This document shows, piece by piece, positions 11,918 to 22,100 of a stretch of DNA of 64,000 nucleotides (positions are counted from its first letter, which is position 1; each line of letters opens with the position of its first letter). Source of the stretch: Wurfbainia villosa. Taxonomy: Eukaryota; Streptophyta; Magnoliopsida; Zingiberales; Zingiberaceae. Both the position numbers and the translations under genes were made by a program. The notes under the pieces were generated by a model. It was not told the origin of the DNA, did no database searches, and was given only the letters and a program-made list of their open reading frames with translations. Location of the stretch: the NCBI GenBank assembly GCA_025175895.1, contig CM045989.1, forward strand, positions 19,151,928 to 19,215,927, in the 5' to 3' direction.

Positions 11918-13640
11918 TTAACCCTTAAGGATGGATTTTGGAACCCAATATAAATTCTTGCCTATGGGGTTCACTAAAAATTCCTTAGGGATCCATTTTC
12001 TAGCTATTACCTTCTTTTTATCTTGACCCCTAGCAATTAGACATTTATAGGCCTTTTCATTTTTCTTTTCCTTATATCCTAGGCCTTTCTTGTTGAAGCT
12101 TGCCCTTTGGCTCCCAATTATCATGTTAAGGGTGTTGGAGCCTATTGTGAACTTTTCTAGGGCTTTGGTCAAGTGATCTACCTTTTCCTTTATAGCCCTA
12201 TTTTCTTCTATGCATGCATCATTAACATCCAAAGGCATATAGTTATCATGTGAGCATGCATCATTATCATTATCATTTAAGCATGCTTTTTCTAGCTTAT
12301 TTTCTAAATCCTTAATTTGCTCAAGCATGCATTTATTCCTTTTCTTTGCCCTAAATAAATCCTTAGTGAGGCTAGAAATCATGGGCATTATTTGCTTAGG
12401 GGGTAGATTCATTACCTCACTTACCAAATCCTCTTCTGATGATGAGGATGTAGAGGAGGCTCCCCCTTCACTTGAGCTCTCCTCACTTGAGCTTGCTTCT
12501 TCATTTTCGGAGGAGGAGCAATCTAGGTCGTCAAAGGCCATCAATGCTAAGTTGGTGACAAAGGCATTCTCCTCTTCCGATGATGATGAAGATGATGAGG
12601 AGGGGTCATCCCAAGTTCTTGCCTTTAGTGCCTTTGTCTTTCCCTTTTCTTTGGCTATCTTCTCTTCTTCTTTCCTCTTGCTCCCCTTTTTTTTCTTCTT
12701 TTCTTCCTTCTTTCTCTTCTCCTCTTTGCTTTTATTCAAGAGGGGACAATTGTCCCTTATGTGTCCTTCCCCTTGGTCTTCTCCTCCTATCATTAGATTT
12801 ATTAAATTGAAAATTTCTTAAAGCACGCCTTACCCTCCTTACCATATAGGCTTCTTCCGTGCTATCCATGGAGGAGGATGAGGATGCTTCATCGGAGGAG
12901 GAGGGGATCTCCATCTTCTTCTTCCCCTTGTTGGCCAAAAGTGCTACTCCTCTTGAAGGTTGAAACTTTGGCTCTTCTATTATTCCTTCAAGTCTTGTTT
13001 CATGGAGCTCCATGGTTGAGAAGTACTCCTCCAAGGTGCTCACTTCTAAATTCTTGGACATGTAGAAGGAGTCCACCATTGAGCTCCATTTTGATGATCG
13101 GGGAAAAGCATCAATTGCTTTCATGAGCATGTCCCAGTTGGAGAGCTTTTCACCTACACTTGTCAAACCGGTTAGAATTTCCTTAAATCTAGAGTGTAGG
13201 GATTTTACCTTCTCTCCCTTTTTGAGTTTGATATTGGACAATTGGGAGCGAAGGACATCTCTCCTTGCTAGCTTCCCCTCGGATGTGCCTTTATGAATCT
13301 CTATTAGTTTCTCCCACATTTCCTTGGCGCTAGCACACTCTCCTATCCGGTTGACTTCTTGTTGGGGGAGGACATTGTAGAGATGATGTTTGGTTTTTGA
13401 ATTTTCCAAATACTCTTCCCTTTGCCTCTTGCTCCATCTTGATTTTTCCAATGGCTCCCCTTCTTCATCCCTAGGCATTTCGAAACCGTTTTCCATAATC
13501 AAAAGAATTTCAAAATCGGTCTCGAAAAATATCTCCATTCTCTTTTTCCACCAAGAGAATTCCCCCCTCGAACTTTGGCGGATGAATATTAGAGCCGACC
13601 ATTCTTGAATGTGCTTGTTGTGGCGGTTAGTCCTCGACAA
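11918..13640 (-). pseudogene. Element D gag (SIRE-like), frameshifted
   Basis: Two minus-strand open pieces, 13640-12732 (302 codons) and 12793-11918 (291 codons), overlap and form one gag with a single frameshift at about 12750-12790. Order: N-terminal W-K-K-R-M-E-I-F-F block, 'EMWEKLIEIHKG', 'LHSRFKEILTGL', a basic RRRR stretch, the remaining half of a CCHC knuckle ('GHIRDNC'), a Lys/Glu tract, a Ser/Glu-rich tract, a coiled coil, and the SIRE-type end 'KNLYWVPKSILKG'. The leading Cys pair of the knuckle is lost at the frameshift. Gag forms particles and binds RNA. No pol follows. Confidence 0.88.
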
Positions 13641-13650
13641 GCTTTCCTTG

Positions 13651-13662
13651 GCTCTGATACCA
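13651..13662 (-). promoter_or_regulatory. Primer binding site of element D
   Basis: Plus-strand GCTCTGATACCA, two bases from the LTR edge at 13665; complementary to initiator-Met tRNA. Confidence 0.92.
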
Positions 13663-13664
13663 CT

Positions 13665-14883
13665 TGTAGAGGATCGATCGGCCAGCTAGAGGGGGGTGAA
13701 TAGCCCTTTGTCGTTGGATGGTGGAATTTGCTCGTCTACACAATTGTTAGCGCAAGCAGAATACTAATAAAGACAAGCAAATAAACAATAAAGAATACAA
13801 ACAATGCTAACACCGAAATGTAACGTGGTTCACGGCTACGCCGCTAATCCATGATCCCGATTCGTCCAAGGTAAATCACGCCTTTGCCAAATCCACTAGA
13901 TCTCTCCTTTACACAAAGCTAGGTGGAGGTAACCTCTTTTACACAAGGATCACTCTTCTACAATAGAATGAAGATTAGAACAAGTAGAAGAGTAGAAAAA
14001 CCCTTAGAGCACTTTGGGAGATGTTATGAGTTAAAGCATTAGGCCCCCAAAGCCACACACCCTTCCTCATTATAGAGGAAGAGGGTTTCTTCCCGTTGAC
14101 ATAGGAGCAGTCGACTGATGTCCCTATCAGTCGACTGGTCCTATAGTCATTGCCCAATAACGGCTGCTTTCCACGTTGGATTTCATCCATCGACGGCATT
14201 ATCGATCGATCGATATTGCCATCAATCGGTGATGTTCGATTAGTCGATTTCACGAGCTCAACTCCATTTTGCGAAACACTTGCTTCCGGTCGCCGATCGA
14301 TGCCTTCATCCGATCGTGGTCTCGCAATCATGATCACAATCCATGGCGGTTGATCTGGCACTTGAACCGGACTCGAACACTAGTCGAGTCACCGTCGACA
14401 GAGTAGTCGACTACCATAACATGGTAGTCAACTGATGTCGGGAAATCCCATCCGACACTTAGCCAAATGGCCAAGTTTCACCTAAGAGTGCTACCCCTCT
14501 CCCGGGTTACATTCGCTCACTCTCATCCCTCGGAGTCCCTCGCCTTTGAAGTTATCTTCGTCCGGCCACGTCACTCGGATGCGCCAAGTGCATGGCTCTG
14601 CAGCGTCATCATTCACGTCTTGTCCTGAAGTCTACTTCCTCCGGCTTCACTCCAAGCTCCTCGTCTGGCGGTCCCTCGGATGCTCCAAGTACACGACTTC
14701 CGCAAAGCCATCCTTCACTGACTCAAGGACCGAGTCATGAGAGGTGAAACTCGCCAAGGCTCCATGTGCGAATTACTAAGCCCTGCAAGACTCCAACGCA
14801 CATATCAAATCATAATAACAATCTAACTTAAACCCTTTGCCATACACATCAAAACCTTATCATGGCAAGAGATTGCCCTAACA
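13665..14883 (-). repeat. 5' LTR of element D
   Basis: Starts TGTAGAGGATCG and ends GCCCTAACA, immediately followed by the target duplication CCAAA. It is the partner of 9536-10764. Perfect CAGTCGACTG copies remain at about 14108 and 14130. Elsewhere the palindromes are replaced by runs such as ATCGATCGATCG. Confidence 0.92.
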
Positions 14884-15515
14884 CCAAATACCCTAAAGTA
14901 TTTAATGTTAGGTACTTTATCATGGTAGATTTCGTATGAGGTCTTAAGGTTTCTTTTGGCTAGTAGGATTCTATTTTGGACATAGCATGTCGTACTAATG
15001 GTTTCTGCTCAAAACCTATCGGGTAGGCTATACTCGTTTAACATTTTTCTAGCGGATTCTTGTAAGGTTCTATTCTTTCGCTCGACTAGACCATTTGGTT
15101 AAGGGATTCTAGGACAGAAGAACTCATAGTGGTATCCATTTAGGTTACAGAAGTCGGTGAACCTATGGTTTTCAAATTCACCACCATATTCGCTTCTAAG
15201 TCTTTTAATCTTAAAGTCCTTTTCATTTTCTATTAATTTACATAAGTTGGTAAGTTGGTCTAAGGTATCACTTTTGTGTTTAAGGAACCTAACCTAGGTG
15301 AACCTAGAGTAGTCGTCAATTATGACTAAGCAAAATTGACTCCCATTTAGTGACTTGGCTCCATGAGAATCAAATAGATCCAAGTGTAGGAGCTCAAGCA
15401 CACTTTTGGTTCGTTCTTGGTTAGTTAGTTGATGTTGTGCCCTAATTTGTTTACCTTGTTGATAAGCATTACAAATTTTATTATCCAAGTTGTTAAGGTT
15501 GGGCAAGCCTCTTAT
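14884..15515 (-). pseudogene. Element E pol: integrase fragment
   Basis: Continuation of the E polyprotein to the right of D. Minus-strand reading shows the pre-integrase 'RGLPNL' block (about 15500), the first catalytic Asp region as 'LLHLDLFDSHG' (about 15380), 'IDDYSRFT' (about 15300), an 'RSEYGGEFEN'-like block (about 15190) and 'PRIP-PNGLVERKNRTL'-type text (about 15090). The longest open piece is 15294-15506. It breaks at about 15516 where element F starts, so protease, gag and the 5' LTR of E are not adjacent. Confidence 0.85.
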
Positions 15516-16584
15516 TGGTTCAAGGGCACCAGATAATCGAACCTGTGTTTTGATTATGGCAAAGACACAATGTTAAGTTTACATCGTTATCTCATGAGCT
15601 AAATCGAGTGTGCAGAAAAATACTAAAGCTGGAGCTGAAGGTTAGCGATACCCGGAGGAAGCCACGGTGGACGGGCGACACTCGAGTGACTGCAGAGGGA
15701 GCTGAAGGAATCAAGTGGAAGGTCGGAAGCGAGAACTACAAAGTAAGTATCAAGGTAAGCTTGTGTGAGTGAGAGATATTAAGGTCGTGTCCTCTATACG
15801 GGGATGACCGTAGGCGGCGATCCGACTAAGACTTCCTGTGAAAGGTCTAGGACGAGATCAGACGGTTAGAAACCGTCGCATTTACCATTTTCTGTGCTAA
15901 CCTCTTACTGTAGGAAAGTGGTCAGGCTGGCAGTCGACTGCTGGACATTGGACAGCCAACTGATGCTCATCAGTGGACTGATGGGAGGCATCAGTCGACT
16001 GATGGCGACGAATCAGCCTTTGCGCTAGGTCAAAACAGATAAGGTTTGACGCGGCCACTTCGTGATAAAATTTGGTACAACTTCATGATCTGTTCCAAAA
16101 GATGAGGAGACATATTCAGATGCCAAACTCTATAAAAGGAGGGGAGGATTCCAACTCCAAAGATCATCAAGATTATTCTCAAGTGCTCCTACAACGCCAA
16201 AGTCCAACATCGTCATAACGCCAACGCGACGTCAAGCTTCCATCTTCTTCGTCGGTAGCAGTAACAAGTAACATATTTTGTTATTGTATTCTTTGTTTTT
16301 ATTCGTAACGAGGTGAGGTAGGCTTGTTTCCTCATCCTCGTACATTTGGTTTTGTGATCGTTATCTCCTACCTCCAACATGGAGGAGATCTTATAGTGCT
16401 TTGCCCTCCGTACGCGGTCTATGACCGTTAGGGCCTTGGAGTAGCAAACGCTGGGTTGTGAACCAAGTAAAAATAAATGTGTCTTTTTATTTTTCCGCTG
16501 TGTGTACTCATATATCGAACAAACGAACGAAAAGATTTATGCTCGCTATTCACCCCCCCTCTAGCGACGCTTCTCGATCCAACA
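15516..16584 (+). repeat. 5' LTR of element F (SIRE-like, same family as E)
   Basis: The right end 'CTCGATCCAACA' abuts a plus-strand PBS. The interior aligns with the reverse complement of the E LTR, including 'AATCGAACC', 'TTTTGATTATGGCAAAGA' and the shared 'CTATTCACCCCCCCTCTAG'. TATAAAAG is at 16131-16138, with CAGTCGACTG copies at about 15932 and 15995 upstream of it. Placing the start at TGG (15516) gives 1069 bp against 1063 for E. That end is diverged, so the left edge is uncertain by about 20 bp. Confidence 0.82.
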
Positions 16585-16586
16585 AT

Positions 16587-16598
16587 TGGTATCAGAGC
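16587..16598 (+). promoter_or_regulatory. Primer binding site of element F
   Basis: TGGTATCAGAGC two bases after the LTR end CCAACA. It orients F to the right. Confidence 0.92.
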
Positions 16599-17075
16599 GG
16601 GGGCGCTAAGATTTGGTGAAACCACCAATCTAGCACTTTTTGGTTTTCTTTTCATATTTTTTGATTCATGTTTTTTTAGGTTTTATTTTCCTCCCGCACT
16701 ACTAATCCAAGATGAAGTCTTGGAACCTTTCTTTTGGTTGTGTTTGCAAGTATTCTCTTTTGGAGTAGCCGACGGTAAAACGGCCATAACTTTTTGCAAA
16801 AGTGGACTCACAAAACGATCTACCTACCAAATCGAAGCTCTCTAAAAGATATACATTCTTACGAGGGTCTACCCTTGTAACAAGCTGTTTCCATCTCCAA
16901 AAACCAACGAACAGTACCCTTTCGGGGACATCGAATGTCGTGAGTTTTAATTTTTATCAGTTTCCTATTCTTCTTATTTATTTCTATTTATTTTTTTATT
17001 ATTTCCCGCATTAATAATCCAAGACCACATCTTGGAATTCCTTTTGGTTTTTATTCGGATTTTGCGAGATATTTA
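16599..17075 (+). other. Untranslated leader of element F with duplicated hairpin
   Basis: The leader between PBS and the gag ATG contains the block 'CCCGCA-TTA-TAATCCAAGA' twice. Each copy closes a 7-bp stem TCCAAGA/TCTTGGA at 16706-16724 (loop TGAAG) and 17018-17036 (loop CCACA). Element G has one related copy (63826-63846, minus). Stems are kept and loops differ. Confidence 0.65.
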
Positions 17076-18156
17076 ATGGCTCACATTGAGGGGTATAGCA
17101 CCACCTGACCTCCGTTCTTTAATGGAGATGATTTCCGTTATTGGAAAAGTCAGATGGAGTGTTTTCTAAAAACACAAGTCGAGACTTGGATAATCATCCA
17201 AACCGGCTTTGCTCTACCCACCAATGATCAAGGCGAGCCCTTGGACTTCAACAAGTGGACCAATGCAACCAAGAGGCAAATTGAAGCCGAAGCAAGAGCA
17301 ACCCAAATATTGCAATGCGGCTTGTCCAAGGAGGAACTCAACCGCATCGGACCATTTATTAGCGCAAAGGACCTATGGAACAAATTAATTGAGCTACACG
17401 AAGGAACACCCGATGCTAAGGTATGTAAACGTGACCTTCTTTTCAATAAGTTATATAACCTTAAGATGCAAGAACACGAGACGGCGACGCAACTACACGC
17501 CCATCATCCAGAACATTGTCAACGGCTTGCACACCATCGGACACAAGGTCAAAAATCGCGACCTCCTAAGGTACGTTCTTAATTCATTTCCTAGGACTAC
17601 CTTGTGGGCATCCATGGTCAATGCCTACATGGTCTCTAAGGACCTTTCGAAGATTAGGTTAGATAAATTATTTTTTGAGTTTGAACTTCACGAGCAGACT
17701 AACATGGTCCAGGCCGAGAGAGGTATTGCTCAACTTGTAGCACAAAGAACCAAGTCATCTACCAGTCAAGAAGATGGTCTCAATCCCGAAGACGAATCAG
17801 AGTCCAAACCCGAAGAGGTGGAAGCAATAGTGAACATAGTGCGGAAGATCATTCGGAGGGAAAGGAGGCTACTAAAGAACCAAAAGAGGGCACAATTCAA
17901 ATCAAATCAAAAGAAGGCCTTCCATGCAACTTGGGACAATAAAGAAGACATAGCTACATGGCAAGATAGGAGGAGTCCGAGTCAGAATCCGAAGCCAAGT
18001 CCAACTACAACTCCGACTTCGACCCCGAAGACTACTTCGAGAGGAAACTCAAAGCCGGACCAAAAGGGAAAGTTAAGTTTAGCTGATCTTTAATTAGTAC
18101 ACTTTACCTTACAATTAAAATGCTTACTAGGAAATTAACTAAGTCCGAGTCTAGGG
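17076..18156 (+). pseudogene. Element F gag (SIRE-like), truncated
   Basis: The ATG at 17076 starts a gag like that of G. An in-frame stop comes about 10 codons in. Then follow 'GDDFRYWKSQMECFLK', 'WIIIQTGFALP', 'AKDLWNKLIELHEGT', a frameshift near 17480-17500, 'GHKVKNRDLLRYVLNSFPR' and an acidic tail. The second open piece ends at 18093. No CCHC knuckle is reached, because the LTR of element A begins at 18157. Pieces: 17154-17582 and 17389-18093. Confidence 0.85.
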
Positions 18157-20231
18157 TGTTGGAATGTATACTGAAAGCCTAGCTCTTTTTGTATGAACAT
18201 TTTATTTTGAAATAAGAATCACATGATCATTGTTTGCACTTTATATATTTATTATATGTGTGCATATTGTCTAATATTTTACATTGTAGATAACATGGTG
18301 CTTGGTGTGGCACAGAAGATCATGTTATCAGTCCCTTGTAAAATATAAGTAGAGGCTCACAACCAAGATGGTTTTGGACAAACCATTGGCATGGTTGTAG
18401 TGTAGCTTGGTATTGTTTTGTCTTAAACATAGAGTTACACTAGTACACTTAGGTGTATTGAGTAGGACCGATATAGAGGTGATTCAATTTAGTACTGAAT
18501 ACATAATTGAATCGGACCTCGGATATTATGTTGTGCATGCTCTTAATCCCGATATAATAACGGGCACATGTACTTAGTATTTATTTTTTTGATTTACCAG
18601 AGGGTGAGATTTAGATGGATTAAATCAATATGGCTGGTAAGTTGGGAAATAATATTATTTACATGGTGTGCCGTTGATTATAGGAGGAAACCGTGTCCTA
18701 TATATTAGGTTGATGATGTCCCCTTGAGGAGCTCATAAGGTTCATCATGTAAACCAAATGGTTGACTTAGTCAACATGATGATAAGGTTGAGTGGTACTA
18801 CTCGAGGAATTAGATGTTAATTAATTGATGGTCAGTAAATCAATTAATTGACGGACATTCGATATCTTAAACACGGGGAGATTAATGTACAAATAATATA
18901 TGGAGCCCATATTGATTTATGGGGGTTGGTGAGGTAGTTCAATGATGATCCTCTAGTGGAATGGAACATCATTTATGGATCAAGTTAGTGTGGTTCCGAT
19001 CCATCGGGTGGCCAAGACCCAACTCCTCCTTATGGTCCCTATCGTAGCCTAATATAATCCTTGTGAAGTCTAGATCCAAGAATGTAAAACAAAACCTAGA
19101 ACCAACGGTTGGGATTAAATCCCTAGATCTGATGGTTAGGATGAAACCCTAGAACCAACGGTTGGGATTAAATCCCTAAGATCCAATGGTTAGGATGAAA
19201 CCCTAGAATCGATGGTTAGGATTAAATCCCTAGAGCCAACGGTTGGGATAAAACCCTAGATCCAACAGTTGGGATGAAACCCTAGATCCGACGGTTGGGA
19301 TGAAATCCTAGATCCGACGGTTGGGATGAAACTCTAGATCCGACGGTTGGGATAAAACCCTAGATCCGACGGTGGAGATTAAAGGAGGCTTAAGCCCAAT
19401 TCTATAAATAGGGGGCTTAGGCTTGGGCGGCAACATTGATTTTTGAATTGGGATTAGGGTTTGGAGCAAAGGTGGGCGGCTAGGGTTTGGAGCAAAAGTG
19501 GGCGGCAACCATCTTCCATCAATTGTTGCCGGCGCCCACTTCCTTCCATCAACACTTGGCCGGCGCCCATCCTAGAGCCCTCTCCCTTCTTCCTTGGCCG
19601 GCGGTTCTCCTTCCATAGGTGGCCGGCATTCATCTTCCTCCCTTCATCCTAGAGTGGCCGGTGGCAACACTTCTTGAAGTTGGCCGGCGCATCATCCAAT
19701 TGTTCCTTGGCCGGCGGTTGCACCAAATTCCCTAATTTGGTGGCCGGTTCTAGATAGGAAGGTATTTGTTGTTTCTTCTCTTTGTTCACAGCGGACAAGG
19801 TAGAGAAGAAAGCGATCTAGAAGGCTTCTACTCGTGGAGGATCTTCATCCACACGTCGTCCACGAGAAGGATAGGACATACGGTAGAAGATCGTGAGGTA
19901 TAAAGTTATTTTAACTTTATTTATAGATCTGAGCATGTTCTTTTATGTTTTGATTATGCATGTGTGAATTAGTAAATATATTGTATAATCATGGACCCCG
20001 AAGACAAACACAAAAACCGGCGATCTGTCCGTCGTCTCTTCCGCGGCTAACCAACTAGAAGAGTTGTGTTGCTTGAACAACTAGTTTGTTCAAGCGACCA
20101 CTCAAGTTGTTAGCACGACGACAAAATGGTTGTGCTAAGGAAGCTCATCCCATCCGGATTAATTCTTTCATTAGTGAAAATTTTAATCCGGGGACATGGG
20201 AGCCAATGAGCCTCCGAAGCGACTCCCTTCA
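18157..20231 (+). repeat. 5' LTR of copia element A
   Basis: Begins TGTTGGAATG and ends CCCTTCA just before the PBS, about 2075 bp. It contains a 26-bp repeat array (19095-19380) and a TATA box at 19403-19410. GGCCGGCG-type motifs recur at 19528-19750. The 3' LTR is missing because the element is cut at 23554. Confidence 0.85.
19095..19410 (+). promoter_or_regulatory. Tandem MYB-like repeat array and TATA box in the element A LTR
   Basis: About eleven tandem units of 26-27 bp, e.g. GATCCGACGGTTGGGATGAA plus CCCTA. Most contain CGGTTG or a near variant, which fits the plant MYB core CNGTTR. The array ends about 25 bp upstream of TATAAATA (19403-19410), the likely U3 promoter. In tobacco Tto1, a repeated 13-bp LTR motif bound by a MYB protein drives transcription, so a similar role is a reasonable inference here. 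Confidence 0.7.
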
Positions 20232-20233
20232 AT

Positions 20234-20245
20234 TGGTATCAGAGC
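20234..20245 (+). promoter_or_regulatory. Primer binding site of element A
   Basis: TGGTATCAGAGC directly after the LTR end; initiator-Met tRNA complement. Confidence 0.93.
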
Positions 20246-21293
20246 CACGGTTTTCGGTTTTGTGTGTTTAGGATTCAGTGAATTTTTTATGCATTTTTCA
20301 TATATTATATGTGCCGGATAATAGTAGGATATGCGTAGTTTAACTCTTTGGTTGCTGGCATAAGATCCGACTATTATGGCCATGTGTGTGTATGTGAATG
20401 GATGTGTGTAAAAATTTATTATTTGAATCCTCGGGGTTGACGAGGCTAGATTAGTATTTAATTTTTGTAATTAAATACGACATTGTTTAGCCGATCATTT
20501 TAGTTTACTTTCGATCTAGATTATTTGTACACTCCTTCATGGAGTATAGGATCGATGGATGTAAATAAAATGATTTATCTCGGCTCGGAACTCTTTGGTG
20601 ACTTGCGCACGGGAAAAGATGGAGCGGACGAGGTGGCGACACGACGGGATGCATATTGGAGGACAATGCCATAATAGTTGGAAAAATTCTATTTTTTCCA
20701 TATTTATTGATTATTTGTTTTATATGCATGTTGTGTATGTTTTAAAATTCCTCAATTTTAATTTACTAAGTGGGAGAGGGACATTTTAATTAATTCCCGC
20801 GGCCTCCATTACAATTTGATGTGTGATGCAACAAACTTGCACGTTGGCTCTGAGTGCCTTCCTCCCCATCGGATGGGTTTGTTTGCGGATCACTAGGTCA
20901 AATAATGGTTATAGGAAATTATTAAGGAGCGTGTGTACTTCCCCATCGGTAAGGCACATAATCCGAAATAATTCCCTTAGTATCGTGTAATGGTGCACAC
21001 TTAGATGCAAATTAAAAGTATCCTCCCCATCGGAGTCACTGCTTTTATTTGTAGGGCCAAAGAGGAACCAACTATTAATTTTATTTGTCAAAAAGTAAGG
21101 TTGACAAGATAATAAAATTAATGGGTAAAACCTCCTCTTACAAATGCAGAATTCGTATACGTCCACACTATTGTGGCATGCGATATTCTCGGTGTTTTGA
21201 GGTGTTGGTTGATTTCGGAATTTTATTGTTTTTGAGGAATCAATAATATTTGAAATCTAATATTTTGATCATTGTGATTTTTAGGATTTTCAA
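20246..21293 (+). other. Untranslated leader of element A
   Basis: About 1.05 kb with no coding sequence. The core CCCCATCGG recurs at about 20864, 20941 and 21025 (about 80-bp spacing). Local stems form around it: CCCAT/ATGGG at 20865-20877, CTT/AAG plus GTGTG/CACAT at about 20931-20960, and CTCC/GGAG at 21023-21035. The pairing evidence is weaker than in B and C. Confidence 0.5.
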
Positions 21294-22100
21294 ATGGCTT
21301 TCAACCCACTTGCTGTGATTTTAAAAGAAAACAAACTTACTGGTCCAAACTACATTGATTGGAAAAGAAACCTGGATATTGTCTTAACTGCGGAGGAGTA
21401 CAAATTTGTACTCTTCGAGGTCTGTCCTCCTAAGCCCTCCGATGACTCTGATGAAAAGGAGATAGAACGTTATAAGAAATGGGTTAAGGAAGATGAGATG
21501 GCGCGGTGTTACATTTTGGCATCTATTTCAAATGTGCTGCAACATCAGCATCAGGCCATAACCACAGCTTATGACATGATGTTCAATCTCAAGGAACTTT
21601 TCGGACATCAGAGTAGGGCGGCTAGGCAGGAAGCAATGAGAAACTTGATGACGACCACCATGATCGAGGGAACACCCGTTAGGGATCATGTTCTCAAGAT
21701 GATGGCTCATCTTAATGAGATGGAAGTCCTCGGAGCTGAGATCGATGGGGAAACCCAAGTCGATATCATTCTCCGATCTCGCTTAGGAGTTTTGGCGATT
21801 ACGCCTCAACTACAACATGAACAAAAGGTTGTATTCGTTGGCGGAGCTTCTGACAGAACTCCAGGAGGCAGAGGGGCTTTTTCGTCAGAATGCTCAAGCC
21901 ATGGTCGCTCAGAAGGTTTCTTCCTCTAAACCGAAAGGTAAGAAGAAGAAGAAACAAGGTGGAGCGAAGAAAGTGGCAGTAGAACCTCAAGCAGGAGTGA
22001 AGAAGCCGAAAGAACAAAGGTATATCTTCTTGTTTAGTTGTTGAAACATGTTTAGCGGTGTTATCTACCAGTGCCTGGTGTGTAGATACAGGAGCCACTG
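21294..22100 (+). pseudogene. Element A gag (copia)
   Basis: The ATG at 21294 opens a 211-codon piece: 'LTGPNYIDWKRNLDIVL' near residue 17 (copia gag N-terminal block), then 'ARQEAMRNLMTTTM' and 'VRDHVLKMMAHLNEME'. A frameshift at about 21785-21810 moves the rest to another frame (21817-22044), with 'LAELLTELQEAEGL' and a Lys-rich tract. The expected CCHC knuckle after the Lys tract is absent, and the frame closes at 22044. The protein once formed particles and bound RNA. Confidence 0.85.

Larger units (their letters stand above)
9536..14883 (-). mobile_element. Element D: complete gag-only SIRE-like retrotransposon
   Basis: A 5348-bp element inserted in the pol gene of E. Perfect 5-bp target duplications CCAAA flank it (9531-9535 and 14884-14888). 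LTRs are 1229 and 1219 bp. The PBS complement is at 13651-13662, and the PPT is at 10765-10780. The 2.9-kb interior has gag but no protease, integrase, RT or RNase H. This matches the class called TR-GAG (terminal-repeat elements with only gag), which must borrow enzymes from relatives. Gag itself is now frameshifted. Confidence 0.92.

Noticed and set aside
12327..12821. 164-codon plus-strand ORF rich in Ser/Asp then Phe/Leu
   Set aside because: It is the antisense shadow of the Glu/Lys- and Ser/Glu-rich part of element D gag.
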